Below the pieces are notes generated by a model that searched no databases, was not told where the DNA came from, and saw nothing but the letters and a program-made list of their open reading frames with translations. 64,000 nt of DNA. It comes from Butyrivibrio sp. XPD2002 (GTDB lineage Bacteria; Bacillota; Clostridia; Lachnospirales; Lachnospiraceae). The position numbers and the translations under genes were made by a program. The stretch is from positions 62,001 through 126,000 of the forward strand of contig NZ_AUIY01000011.1 in the NCBI RefSeq assembly GCF_000423945.1, written 5' to 3'. The number at the start of each line of letters is the position of its first letter. Position 1 is the first letter of the stretch. Shown here in pieces: positions 1 through 8,799 of this stretch.

Positions 1-1305
1 AAGAGGCTTAATGGCACCAAAATTGGTCACCCAAAGCTTACGGATTCCCTCCTCGTATGCCTTCTTGAGCTCATTTCTCGTCTGAGACAGCGGAATGGAG
101 CAAAGGAAAAGATATGATGCTCCGGGCGGTGCCCAGTATGAATTGTGATAGTAAAGTCCGTTTCCACCGGGACGTCTCTTCTCCGTCTCATTGGGATAAC
201 GCCTTACATGTCCGTAATTATCATTTACCCAAATGAGTGTGAAATCATCCGGAATATTTAGTCCGTTATCATAGAGCTCAAGCACTTCCTTGTATGGCAC
301 AAAAATTTTCATGGGAGTGTGCTCAAGTGTATTATCAAGAATCTGCTCCTGAGCCCTTATTACGTCCTCCAAGAGCTCTATCTTAGCGTTTCTAAGTTCC
401 TCTCCGCGAAGTCCAGCCAGAGCTATAGGCTCAATCTCGGTATCATTTATTCCGCGCATTCCGAGAGTATATGTAACTTCATAGTCCTTGTTCTGCTCAA
501 CAGCCTCCTGCCAGTACTCGATTATGGCATCACGGCTCTTTTCAGAAGCAGTGAAATCATAGGGAACTCCGCCATAGCCCTTCTTTTCAAGCCATGGTCT
601 CCATTCCTTGTTGTTACTTCGCATCAGCATGTCGCAGTGAGAGGTACCTACCACGATGCCCATCCTGTCTGCAAGCTTCGCATTTTCAGGGTTGGCATTA
701 AAAGCATTTACATGCATAGCCGGCCAGATATAATTCATCTTCAGCCTCAGCATAAGCTCAAAAATTTTCTCATAGGTCCTGATACCTATGGTAGTCTCTC
801 CGAGATAGCGCTGAGCCCAATGATCCAGCTCTTCCTCATCATTTACGAAAATACCTCTGTATTCTATACTTGGGTGATCCGAAACATGATAATCGTCCGG
901 TAAAGAAATCTCAGTTTTGGGGTGAATCGGTACATCTGCCATGAAATACCAGGGTGAAACCCCTAAAACAGTTCTGCAAAATTCATAGATTCCGAAAACA
1001 GTTCCTCTTCTGTCTGATCCGGCAATAACAAGCCTTCCTCTTCTGTCTCTGATAACATAAGCTTCCTTTCGCCTTCTGCCATGAGAACTGAAAAGGCCGA
1101 CAAGATCCTCTTCTTCAAAGTCTTCGCACACACCAACTGTTCCCACCAGTATCTGCTGAGAGTCAGGATCATATACCTCTGTATTAATTTGAAGCACGCG
1201 TTTGAAATCGCGGATCAGATTTGACACCGCGAGCTTGACTGCTTCGGATTCGCGCTCACTGATCGTCACCACGACCGATGAGTACTGTCTGATAGTTATT
1301 CCCAT
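1..1305 (-). CDS. GH115 xylan alpha-1,2-glucuronidase, 5' part (runs off left edge)
   Basis: An uninterrupted reading frame of 435 codons runs from ATG at 1305 to the first base of the window, so only the N-terminal half of the protein is present. Family 115 hydrolases remove (4-O-methyl)glucuronic acid from xylan. Family-typical stretches are RGIFVNDEEELDHWAQ near residues 150-165, LRLKMNYIWPAMHVNAF near 185-202, GIVVGTSHCDMLMR near 216-229, YYHNSYWAPPGASY, and VTNFGAIKP at the window edge. No signal peptide is seen, which suggests intracellular action on imported oligosaccharides. The start has an excellent ribosome binding site (GGGGGGAG, 4 nt upstream). A short palindrome and a candidate promoter lie just upstream. 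It is divergent from the GGDEF-EAL gene. Family assignment is confident; substrate is inferred from the family. Confidence 0.9.
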   Translation of the reverse strand, partial: MGITIRQYSSVVVTISERESEAVKLAVSNLIRDFKRVLQINTEVYDPDSQQILVGTVGVCEDFEEEDLVGLFSSHGRRRKEAYVIRDRRGRLVIAGSDRRGTVFGIYEFCRTVLGVSPWYFMADVPIHPKTEISLPDDYHVSDHPSIEYRGIFVNDEEELDHWAQRYLGETTIGIRTYEKIFELMLRLKMNYIWPAMHVNAFNANPENAKLADRMGIVVGTSHCDMLMRSNNKEWRPWLEKKGYGGVPYDFTASEKSRDAIIEYWQEAVEQNKDYEVTYTLGMRGINDTEIEPIALAGLRGEELRNAKIELLEDVIRAQEQILDNTLEHTPMKIFVPYKEVLELYDNGLNIPDDFTLIWVNDNYGHVRRYPNETEKRRPGGNGLYYHNSYWAPPGASYLFLCSIPLSQTRNELKKAYEEGIRKLWVTNFGAIKPL

Positions 1306-1324
1306 TACTCTCCCCCCATGAGAC

Positions 1325-1340
1325 TTTGGTTACTACCAAA
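1325..1340. promoter_or_regulatory. Perfect palindrome upstream of the GH115 gene, candidate operator
   Basis: TTTGGT-TACT-ACCAAA is a perfect 6-bp inverted repeat. It lies between the candidate promoter and the ribosome binding site of the glucuronidase gene, where a repressor operator for a sugar-responsive regulator would sit. It could instead be a chance short repeat; the binding protein is unknown. Confidence 0.4.
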
Positions 1341-1351
1341 TGTTAAATTTT

Positions 1352-1381
1352 TATAAACTGTGAATATTATTATTTTATCAA
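1352..1381 (-). promoter_or_regulatory. Candidate sigma-A promoter of the GH115 gene
   Basis: On the minus strand TTGATA (1381-1376) and TTTATA (1357-1352) are separated by 18 nt, in an AT-rich intergenic region 47 nt before the start codon. The -10 match is only moderate. Confidence 0.3.
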
Positions 1382-1553
1382 TAATTTATATTTTTGTGTC
1401 CTAGCACCTTTGCCGAACATTCTTCCCTTAAATTGTGTAAAATGACGGATAATTAAAGCCTGTTTAAAACATTAAAATAATTACTTGTTTTCATTATTGT
1501 TTTGTAGGACAATAGAAATGGTCGCATTCAACCCTGCAAAAAAGTGAGCACAC

Positions 1554-3227
1554 ATGGATAAACCCAAAATTCTAGACAAATTCATTCAGCTATTATCCGA
1601 TTCCGAAGATACCCTTCGCGCCGCAGGGCAGGCCTTTTCTTTGATTGGGCCATCTCTTAATATTTCACAGATAATTCTTGATCTGAATATTCCTGAAACC
1701 AGGCAGACCCCCACTGGCGAAGTCAGACATCTGACGGTTTACCTTGGAGAAATGGCATCTGATGAAGTTACAGAGATAGTATGGCTTGAAGAGTCCACAC
1801 GCACCTTTGAGAACGGTGTGATAACGGCTCATGTTTATGCTCCAATCGAGACCAACTGGAGCTCTGATGAGAGACAGCTTCTTCAGTCTGCCGTTAAGAT
1901 TTTCCTCATCCACATGGACCGCTACAGACTTATCGAGCTTGTTCAGAAGAGTTCCATGACTCAGTATCTCACTGGTCTTCCAAATTCCGGCGGCTTCATC
2001 GCTTTTGCAACAAAAAAGATGTTTGCCGGAGAAATAAAGAATTACAATTCCTATTATTTTAATTTAAAAGGCTTTGGCCTTATAAACAGACGCTTTGGCA
2101 GTGAAGAAACCGATAATATTATCCGCAGATATGCCAGAACGCTTCTGGAGTTCTGCAAGGAGGATGAGACCATCGGACACCTTGGCGGTGACAACTTTGT
2201 TGCTCTCATCCGCAAGGAGCGCACCGGCGATTTCTTAAAGCTCCTCGAAAAGACCGAAGTTTTCGGTATCCGTGACGGCGAAAGACTTCCCGTTCACATA
2301 AGCGCTGTTGCAGGTGTATACGACATCGATGATTCATTAAAGGCTCCCGGCCAGATAATAGGCCGAAGCTCAATAGCGTGCAGCGTTGCAAGATCACTTG
2401 CAAACGAGCCCTTCCTCTTTGTCACCAAGGAGATGAGCACCAGGGTTTACCGTGAAAAGCAGATTGAAGACCGCTTTGAAGATGGTCTCTTAAATAACGA
2501 ATTTAAGGTTTACTATCAGCCCAAGGTTGATACCAAGACCCACACTCTTGTGGGTGCGGAGGCTCTCTCCCGCTGGCTCTGCAAGGGTGAGTATGTCTAT
2601 CCCGCTGAATTCGTACCCATTCTTGAAAAAAACAGCTATTCCATAGGTCTTGATATCTATGTTATGGAGGATGTTTGTAAGACAATCCGTCACTGGATTG
2701 ATAAAGGTATTGAACCTGTACCTGTTTCCGTAAACTTCTCCAGAAGTGATCTCGCAGAAGAGCATCTGGCAGACCAGATTCTTGAGATCACCAAGAAATA
2801 CAATGTTGATCTTAAATATATACAGATTGAAGTTACCGAGACTGCAACTCAGAAGGAAAAAGGACTTATCGCTGATTTCCTGAATAAACTGAACGGAATG
2901 CATATCGCCAGCTCAATAGATGATTTTGGTACAGGCTACTCTTCTCTTGGTATTTTAAGAGATCTTCCTGTATCCACCATCAAGATTGACAAGTCCTTCA
3001 TAGATAACGACACTTTGACAAAACGTGATGAAATTGTTCTAAAGAACATTATCCAGATGGCTAAAGAGCTTGATATCGAGGTCATCACGGAAGGTGTTGA
3101 GAGACAGGATCAGATTGAATTCCTCCAGAACGTAGGCTGCGATCTGGTTCAGGGCTTCTATTATGATAAGCCCTTGTCCCTTGAAGAATTTGAAGAACGT
3201 CTAAAAAACAAAAATTACGTAATTTAA
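1554..3227 (+). CDS. GGDEF-EAL protein, probable c-di-GMP phosphodiesterase
   Basis: The 557-residue protein has no membrane segment. An N-terminal region of about 140 residues is unassigned. A GGDEF-like domain follows, with the signature degenerated to GGDNF near residue 208, so cyclase activity is unlikely. The EAL domain looks complete: AEALSRW near 333, SVNFSRSD, EVTETAT, IDDFGTGYSS near 456, IKIDKSFI, ITEGVE and VQGFYYDKPL carry the usual metal-binding and catalytic residues. It therefore probably hydrolyses c-di-GMP, with the GGDEF part as a possible GTP sensor. The gene is monocistronic: a bidirectional terminator follows immediately, and the gene on the left is divergent. The ribosome binding site before this ATG is weak. 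Two further GGDEF proteins lie within 5.5 kb. Confidence 0.9.
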   Translation: MDKPKILDKFIQLLSDSEDTLRAAGQAFSLIGPSLNISQIILDLNIPETRQTPTGEVRHLTVYLGEMASDEVTEIVWLEESTRTFENGVITAHVYAPIETNWSSDERQLLQSAVKIFLIHMDRYRLIELVQKSSMTQYLTGLPNSGGFIAFATKKMFAGEIKNYNSYYFNLKGFGLINRRFGSEETDNIIRRYARTLLEFCKEDETIGHLGGDNFVALIRKERTGDFLKLLEKTEVFGIRDGERLPVHISAVAGVYDIDDSLKAPGQIIGRSSIACSVARSLANEPFLFVTKEMSTRVYREKQIEDRFEDGLLNNEFKVYYQPKVDTKTHTLVGAEALSRWLCKGEYVYPAEFVPILEKNSYSIGLDIYVMEDVCKTIRHWIDKGIEPVPVSVNFSRSDLAEEHLADQILEITKKYNVDLKYIQIEVTETATQKEKGLIADFLNKLNGMHIASSIDDFGTGYSSLGILRDLPVSTIKIDKSFIDNDTLTKRDEIVLKNIIQMAKELDIEVITEGVERQDQIEFLQNVGCDLVQGFYYDKPLSLEEFEERLKNKNYVI

Positions 3228-3266
3228 AAAAGTGCCCTCCTGTCAGGTTGAACAGGAGGGCGTCTT
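3226..3266. terminator. Bidirectional rho-independent terminator
   Basis: The perfect 10-bp stem GCCCTCCTGT / ACAGGAGGGC (3234-3243 and 3252-3261) has an 8-nt loop. The A-run at 3226-3231 gives a U-tract for the leftward transcript and a T-rich stretch follows on the plus strand. It can serve both the GGDEF-EAL gene and the convergent MraY-like gene. Confidence 0.85.
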
Positions 3267-3279
3267 TAAATGTTTTATT

Positions 3280-4227
3280 TTATAATGCTGCTAAAAGAAT
3301 AGAAATAACTACCTGAATTATCACAAATCTTATTACCACCTGCGTGTCTGACCACTCCAGATTTTTTCTCATATGATCATGTATCGGTGTCCTTAAGTTA
3401 GTCATAACATGGAGCTTCAAAAATCTGATAAGAGATATCTTAAGAAGTCCAAGCCCTCCATCTATGATCAAAACCAGAGAAAGCATAATGTACGCAAAGG
3501 GATGTCCCGATTTCATTGCAAGAAGAGCTATGAAAAATCCAAGCGCTCTTGATCCGGCATCACCCATAAGCATTGAGCTAGGTGAACAGTTAAAGTACAG
3601 ATATGCCAAAAGCACAGCACATAAAATCTGTCCGGCTGTTCCTATGCTTCCAAGCGTTTCGGAAAACATGATCACAAAGGACATCACTGTTACGATTACC
3701 AATGATCCACACAGACCGTCTACACCGTCCGAGCAGTTGGTGACGTTGATAGCAATCCATATAAGAATAACTCCAAGAATAAAGTAAACAGGATAAGGAA
3801 TTGTAAATTCAAATGAAAACACCGTTACAGTTGTGCTGTTTTGCGATAAAAAGGTCACCATAGTCCCTACTGAGATAGCAAAGTCAATGAGTCCCTTTTT
3901 ATATTCATTCCAGGGCTTGTCTGATGCATCATCCATATACCCGCTCAGCATGATCAGGAAGATCAGTCCCAGATAGATCAGAAACTCCACGGAAAGCGGA
4001 AGGAATAATACAGCCATCAGGATGAAATCTATCACAAAGACCAGTCCCACACCCCTTAGCTTTCCCTTGGAAAGAGCGCCGTTTACGGCAAATGCTCTGC
4101 CCTGGTCCTGCGGAAGGAACGAAAATCTCATATTCAGAGTTATGAATGTGAATATAAATGCCACGATCATACCGATAGCTGAAAGCTGGAACTGAGTAAA
4201 CCGTCCGATTAAAAGTTCGTAAAACAT
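3280..4227 (-). CDS. MraY/WecA-like polyprenyl-phosphate sugar-phosphate transferase
   Basis: A polytopic membrane protein of about ten helices, 315 residues from this start, within the usual MraY size. Family motifs: GYMDDASD (Mg-binding DD pair), NCSDGVDGL, LMGDAGSRALG and, near the C-terminus, RTPIHDHMRKNLEW, equivalent to the TPIHHHFE motif of MraY. MraY moves phospho-MurNAc-pentapeptide to undecaprenyl phosphate at the inner face of the membrane. This copy is isolated from any mur/dcw genes, and the N-terminal K-x-GTPTMGG motif is replaced by SKGKLRGVG, so it may be a diverged paralogue with another sugar substrate. I chose ATG at 4227 because GGGAG lies 9 nt upstream; an in-frame TTG at 4248 has no such support. 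Confidence 0.8.
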   Translation of the reverse strand: MFYELLIGRFTQFQLSAIGMIVAFIFTFITLNMRFSFLPQDQGRAFAVNGALSKGKLRGVGLVFVIDFILMAVLFLPLSVEFLIYLGLIFLIMLSGYMDDASDKPWNEYKKGLIDFAISVGTMVTFLSQNSTTVTVFSFEFTIPYPVYFILGVILIWIAINVTNCSDGVDGLCGSLVIVTVMSFVIMFSETLGSIGTAGQILCAVLLAYLYFNCSPSSMLMGDAGSRALGFFIALLAMKSGHPFAYIMLSLVLIIDGGLGLLKISLIRFLKLHVMTNLRTPIHDHMRKNLEWSDTQVVIRFVIIQVVISILLAAL

Positions 4228-4281
4228 CTCAAAAATCTCCCGTCTCAATAATTATTTTTATTTAAGGAAATACCGTATTCA

Positions 4282-4290
4282 TGGTATAAT
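4282..4290 (+). promoter_or_regulatory. Extended -10 promoter for the membrane GGDEF gene
   Basis: TGGTATAAT is an extended -10 element (TG-n-TATAAT) in the divergent region, 54 nt before the start codon at 4344. No good -35 is visible, as expected for extended -10 promoters. Confidence 0.5.
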
Positions 4291-4343
4291 TTTCTTTGGC
4301 TTTAATTTAGCCTGCATCAATATATTAGCGAAGGTAGATAAGA

Positions 4344-5423
4344 ATGGCAACTTTTTCCGGCAAATGGAATAAATTCAAAAATTACATGAATCCATATATA
4401 CATCCATCAATAAAGGAGGGCTTATACCGCAAAAATATCCAGTCCACACACGATATTGCCTTTGCCTTCACCATTGTTGAATGCTTTGTCATTGCTTATT
4501 ATATGTTATTTGACAGAGAAAAGCTCCTCAATCCATTCATTGGTCCCGGCGCTATTTACTCAGTAATAATAAGTGCCATAGCACTGGTTATAAGCCACTA
4601 TGCGCTCAAGGATATAAAGCGCCCCTTTAGTGCCTATCGTTTCTGCTATATTGCATACTTTTTGATGTACATCCTTTTTGGTATGTTTGCATCCTTTTAT
4701 GAATATAATCACGGTCAGCAGATGTTTATTTTCTTCGCAATCATTTTCTGTCTTGTGAATTTCATACTACTTCCTCCGGCAGTCGGTTCCGTTCTGATCT
4801 GGGGATCATATTTTGTATTTTATTTAATCCTGTATTCTTTTGATGGAGCTAAGAATATTAACCTGTTTAATTACATAGTATTTTCGCTTCTTACTCTCAT
4901 CGGGTCCTTTAACAAATTCAAGATGCAGGCCACCGAGCTGGAGCGTATCCATCGCATTGAAACCATGAATGACATGCTTCAGAATCTGCCTGTCCACGAC
5001 AATATAACCAATATGAAAAACCGTTATGCTCTTCGAGACGACTTCACTTCATATCAGAATCATCACATCATTGTGGTCATGCTAGATTTGGATGAATTCA
5101 AGAAGATAAACGAGGAATATGGACAGGCCACCGGAGATGCCGTTCTTGGCCAGGTGGGAAGCTGTATTAAAACTCATCTTACGGAGAGCCATTCCTACAG
5201 ATACGGCTCAGATTCATTCCTTATCATTCTTCAGGATATTGAATTAAGTGACGCCCTTCAGCGTCTCTCTATCTGGGAGAGAAATATGGCAACCCTCAGT
5301 GTACCGGAGCTTGATAAGCCAATACATTACACAAGTGGTTACTCCCACGGAACCCCCAGAGATGAGGATGAGCTCAGAATGCTTATCGAAGCAGCTGACA
5401 GAAAGCGCAGAGATTTTTCATAA
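4344..5423 (+). CDS. Membrane GGDEF-domain protein with degenerate signature
   Basis: The 359-residue protein has an N-terminal membrane region of about six helices (residues 35-195) followed by a GGDEF domain. The helix after the linker keeps a DxLTGLxNR-like stretch (HDNITNMKNRYAL), and the LDLDEFKKINEEYG nucleotide/metal loop is good. The signature itself reads YGSDS instead of GGDEF near residue 288, and the domain is short at its end. Diguanylate cyclase activity is therefore doubtful; it may sense or bind rather than synthesise. GAAGG lies about 9 nt before the ATG. The gene is monocistronic, with a terminator 15 nt downstream of the stop codon. The signal sensed by the membrane part is unknown. 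Confidence 0.8.
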   Translation: MATFSGKWNKFKNYMNPYIHPSIKEGLYRKNIQSTHDIAFAFTIVECFVIAYYMLFDREKLLNPFIGPGAIYSVIISAIALVISHYALKDIKRPFSAYRFCYIAYFLMYILFGMFASFYEYNHGQQMFIFFAIIFCLVNFILLPPAVGSVLIWGSYFVFYLILYSFDGAKNINLFNYIVFSLLTLIGSFNKFKMQATELERIHRIETMNDMLQNLPVHDNITNMKNRYALRDDFTSYQNHHIIVVMLDLDEFKKINEEYGQATGDAVLGQVGSCIKTHLTESHSYRYGSDSFLIILQDIELSDALQRLSIWERNMATLSVPELDKPIHYTSGYSHGTPRDEDELRMLIEAADRKRRDFS

Positions 5424-5437
5424 ATACACAGATGTTA

Positions 5438-5475
5438 AAGCCCAATTTCAAAAATTGAAAATTGGGCTTTTTCCT
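5438..5475 (+). terminator. Rho-independent terminator
   Basis: AAGCCCAATTT pairs with AAATTGGGCTT with one bulged base around an A-rich loop, followed by TTTTTCC. It lies directly after the membrane GGDEF gene. Confidence 0.8.
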
Positions 5476-5542
5476 TTATACCTTTTCTGTTAAAATGATA
5501 AGGATGTGTCATTTCCTACACATTTTTTAAGGAGGATTTATT

Positions 5543-6706
5543 ATGAAATTTAATAAAAGTGTCGTAAGCCTCGCTCTTACAGCTATGATACTTACAACAG
5601 CTGTTGGGTGTGGCAAGGAAAAGCCTGCGGAGGATTCTTCTGAAGGCCTTTCATGGGAGTCTATCGAGGACAATTCTGCTGAGGAAGCTTCAGAAGAGCC
5701 TGAAGTACAGGAAGAGGCTGAGCCCGAGATCGTTTCTGCTGAGATTCCTGAAGGAATGTACAGAAGTGAGCTCACAGGTGAACCTATCAGTGAGACAATT
5801 AAGGACCAGCGTCCTATAGCTGCAATGGTTGATAACGAATCAATTGCACTTCCTCACTTTGGTATTTCAGAATGTGATGTTGTTTATGAAATGATGAACA
5901 GTACACAGAATGGCAGAATTACACGTCTTATGTGTCTGGTAAAGGATTGGGGTTCTATTAAACAGCTCGGTTCTATCCGAAGCACACGTCCCACAAACAT
6001 CATTCTTTCAGCTGAGTGGAACGCAGTACTTTGCCACGATGGTGGTCCTAAGGTTCACATTGATCCCTATCTTGCTAAGGAATGGGGAACAAACCACTTC
6101 TCAGGAACATTCTCTCGTGTAGATAACGGTAAGAAGAGAGAGTACACAGAATACATTCTCGCCGGCGATCTTGAAAACAACTTCTCAGGAAGCAATTTCT
6201 CAACTACCTACAATGAATTTGCTCCCGAAGGAATCCAGGAAGCACACTTTAACTTCACTCCCTGGGGTAATGAGATAAACCTTGAGAACAAGGGCTATGC
6301 TAAGTGCCTTGATGCTAACACAATCGATATCATTCCTTTCGAGCATAACAGCTCAAAGCTCGTATACAACCCTGATACTCAGGAGTATGAGTACTATGAT
6401 TATGGCAACCCTCACAAGGATGGTGAAGACGGAGCAGTTCTTTCATTCAAGAACGTAATCCTTCAGAAATGTACCTTCAACCAGCTTGATGATCACGGTT
6501 ACCTCATCTACAACTGTATCGATATCAACCAGCCCGGTTACTACTGCACAAATGGTAAGGCAACAGATATCGTTTGGACAAAGACAGGTGAGCTTGTAAA
6601 GACACAGTTCTTTGATTCACAGGCTAACGAGCTTGAGATCAACAACGGCAAAACTTATATTGCTCTTGTTCCTGCCGATACATGGGATCAGCTCGTTATT
6701 GAATAA
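5543..6706 (+). CDS. DUF3048 (YerB-like) lipoprotein
   Basis: The 387-residue protein has a lipoprotein signal peptide: positively charged start, hydrophobic core, and lipobox TAVGC with Cys23 as the lipidated residue. An acidic linker (residues 28-60) leads into the DUF3048 fold. Typical stretches are QRPIAAMVDN, ECDVVYEMMN, ITRLMCLVKDW, LGSIRSTRPTNI and VLCHDGGPKVHID in the N-terminal part; the C-terminal part ends with YIALVPADTW. DUF3048 proteins such as YerB of Bacillus are extracytoplasmic and of uncertain function. The ribosome binding site is strong (AAGGAGG, 7 nt before ATG). Monocistronic, flanked by terminators on both sides. Confidence 0.9.
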   Translation: MKFNKSVVSLALTAMILTTAVGCGKEKPAEDSSEGLSWESIEDNSAEEASEEPEVQEEAEPEIVSAEIPEGMYRSELTGEPISETIKDQRPIAAMVDNESIALPHFGISECDVVYEMMNSTQNGRITRLMCLVKDWGSIKQLGSIRSTRPTNIILSAEWNAVLCHDGGPKVHIDPYLAKEWGTNHFSGTFSRVDNGKKREYTEYILAGDLENNFSGSNFSTTYNEFAPEGIQEAHFNFTPWGNEINLENKGYAKCLDANTIDIIPFEHNSSKLVYNPDTQEYEYYDYGNPHKDGEDGAVLSFKNVILQKCTFNQLDDHGYLIYNCIDINQPGYYCTNGKATDIVWTKTGELVKTQFFDSQANELEINNGKTYIALVPADTWDQLVIE

Positions 6707-6725
6707 TTTAATATCCGCATTAATT

Positions 6726-6756
6726 AAGGCGCCGCATTACTGCGACGCCTTTTATT
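6726..6756 (+). terminator. Rho-independent terminator
   Basis: AAGGCG(C)CGCA pairs with TGCG(A)CGCCTT around a TTAC loop and is followed by TTTATT. It ends the lipoprotein transcript before the convergent gene. Confidence 0.75.
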
Positions 6757-6771
6757 ATGTCTCTATGTTCA

Positions 6772-8658
6772 TCACTCAATAAGTTCCTTAAACTTCTCTG
6801 CCGGTACAGGCTTTGAGAAATAGTAGCCCTGAATCATCTCACAGCCTATGGATCTTAGGTATTCGTACTGTTCCTCTGTCTCTACACCTTCTACAACTAT
6901 TGGCATATCCAGCTTCTTAGTCATCTCAACGATGGTATTTATAACAATCTTGCCCTTTTCAGATGATACTATTCCATCCATGAACTTCATATCCGCTTTA
7001 AGGATATCAACATGGGCATTCTTGAATGTGTTAAAGCTGGAATATCCACTTCCAAAGTCATCCATCAGGATTCTGAAGCCGACCTCTTTAAGGAGATCTA
7101 CTGTATTAAAAAATCTCTGATTCTCTGCAACGAAGGCGCTCTCCGTAATCTCAAGCTTAATATCATTGGGCGAAAGATGATATTTCTTAATCATATCCAA
7201 TATGACTTCATAGAGGTTATCAAGCTGCAAATCTCTTCTGGATATATTTACAGATATCGGAGGCACCAATATTCCCTCTTTACGCCACTCTGCTATCTGT
7301 TTGCACACTTCTTCCCACATATAGATATCAAGCTTGTTAATGAAGCCGTTACGCTCAAATAAAGGTATAAAATCACCGGGACTTATAAGACCGTACTGTC
7401 TGTCCTTCCATCTTACCAATGCCTCTGCACTACATACCTTCTTTGTCTCAGCATCATATATAGGCTGGAAGTATGGCATAAAATCGTGCTCATGTATAGC
7501 TCTGTCACAGTTGTGCTGCATATAAGCCAGCATTTCAAAATCATGATTCTGCTTCTCATCAAAAATGTGCTCATGCTTATCATATTCATAGCGTATCTTC
7601 TGCATGGCGAATCTTGCTCTGTCTATCATAAGCTGCGGATTCATGGTTCTGTCAGTTATAGGGTAGACACCTGAATACAATGACAGATTATAATCCATAT
7701 CCTCACCGGGATACATCTCATCCAGCGACAATACACCCTGAAGCATCCAATATGAGCCCTGCGGGAATAGCCCTACAAAATTATCCTCTCCAAGATATGC
7801 AAGCTCAACCTCCCATGAAAACTGTTTTCTCATGGCAGCCGCAATACGCCTTAGGATGTCATCTCCGCGCTCAAAACCGAATCTCTCGTTTACATCCTGG
7901 AAGTCTCTGATATCAAGAACGCACAATTGATATTCTATGTCAGGGTTTAATATCAGATCCTCTTCTACTGCCCTGAAAAACGCCTTCTGATTGTATATTC
8001 CCGTCTTTGGATCTGTAGGATTATCCACAAGATAAAGCATAACAAGGTTGAAGGTTACACAGGCAGCAAAGGCAGCGCCCATGTATTTAAAATCTGTGAT
8101 GCGGTCATTCATTATCAGCATTATATCTACCAGTACTACAAGGGCCGTAATAACTGATGCTGCCACCTTACCAAGACGTCTTATATGTCTCCATGCAAGG
8201 AAAATCGACAAAACAACATAAATAAGTCCGAAGAAAGAACTGACCACAATAAATACTATTCTTTCAAAGGTAATTATTCCTCTGACATCTTCAAAATATG
8301 CAATATGATTTATTGGATTTAATACCAGGAGATTGATTACGCCAAGAGCATAAGGAACAACTGATAACAATGGACTTTTTTCACGATATCTTACAAGTCC
8401 CACTGTTATCTTAAAGGCGCACAAAAGATAGGTATTCAGCGCGATCACAAGCATCGTTTCACTTGCAACATATTTAATGTCGCTGTTAAACCCGATGTAC
8501 CTTCCATACAGATCAAGCGCCCAGATAAGAATAATGTATGCGATTGTCACATCAATTTGCAGATCAATCCAGATCGTGCCAACAGTACGGCTGATACTTC
8601 TTGCCCGTATAGCCAGAATGCCGACCGCCATGATCCCCAGACTCAATAAAGTGATCAT
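6772..8658 (-). CDS. Membrane GGDEF-EAL protein, probable c-di-GMP phosphodiesterase
   Basis: The 628-residue protein carries about seven N-terminal membrane helices (residues 1-215), then GGDEF and EAL domains. The GGDEF signature is degenerate (LGEDNF near residue 288), so cyclase activity is unlikely. The EAL domain is complete: SAEALVRW near 411, VNISRRDL, EITESAF, MDDFGSGYSSF, ILKADMKFM, VVEGVE and IQGYYFSKPV. It likely degrades c-di-GMP in response to a signal sensed by the membrane part. I chose the ATG at 8658 because AGGAG lies 7 nt upstream; an in-frame ATG 14 codons earlier has no ribosome binding site. It shares architecture with the soluble GGDEF-EAL protein at 1554-3227. Confidence 0.88.
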   Translation of the reverse strand: MITLLSLGIMAVGILAIRARSISRTVGTIWIDLQIDVTIAYIILIWALDLYGRYIGFNSDIKYVASETMLVIALNTYLLCAFKITVGLVRYREKSPLLSVVPYALGVINLLVLNPINHIAYFEDVRGIITFERIVFIVVSSFFGLIYVVLSIFLAWRHIRRLGKVAASVITALVVLVDIMLIMNDRITDFKYMGAAFAACVTFNLVMLYLVDNPTDPKTGIYNQKAFFRAVEEDLILNPDIEYQLCVLDIRDFQDVNERFGFERGDDILRRIAAAMRKQFSWEVELAYLGEDNFVGLFPQGSYWMLQGVLSLDEMYPGEDMDYNLSLYSGVYPITDRTMNPQLMIDRARFAMQKIRYEYDKHEHIFDEKQNHDFEMLAYMQHNCDRAIHEHDFMPYFQPIYDAETKKVCSAEALVRWKDRQYGLISPGDFIPLFERNGFINKLDIYMWEEVCKQIAEWRKEGILVPPISVNISRRDLQLDNLYEVILDMIKKYHLSPNDIKLEITESAFVAENQRFFNTVDLLKEVGFRILMDDFGSGYSSFNTFKNAHVDILKADMKFMDGIVSSEKGKIVINTIVEMTKKLDMPIVVEGVETEEQYEYLRSIGCEMIQGYYFSKPVPAEKFKELIE

Positions 8659-8700
8659 ATACTGACTCCTAATGCATACGTTTACAATACAATTATACAT

Positions 8701-8736
8701 AAAAAAATCAGAGAGAAATAAATCTCTCTGATTTTT
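8701..8736 (-). terminator. Terminator of the opp operon
   Basis: The 14-bp stem AAAAATCAGAGAGA / TCTCTCTGATTTTT has a 6-nt loop and is followed on the minus strand by seven T residues. It lies about 65 nt beyond the oppF stop codon. Confidence 0.8.
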
Positions 8737-8799
8737 CAGAATTTCTTTATATCAATTTTACATTCTACGAATATAGATCAGAATTGATACTGTCATGTT

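Noticed and set aside
319..903. 194-codon open frame on the plus strand
   Set aside because: It lies opposite the GH115 coding sequence, which has clear family motifs; no ribosome binding site or homology supports it.
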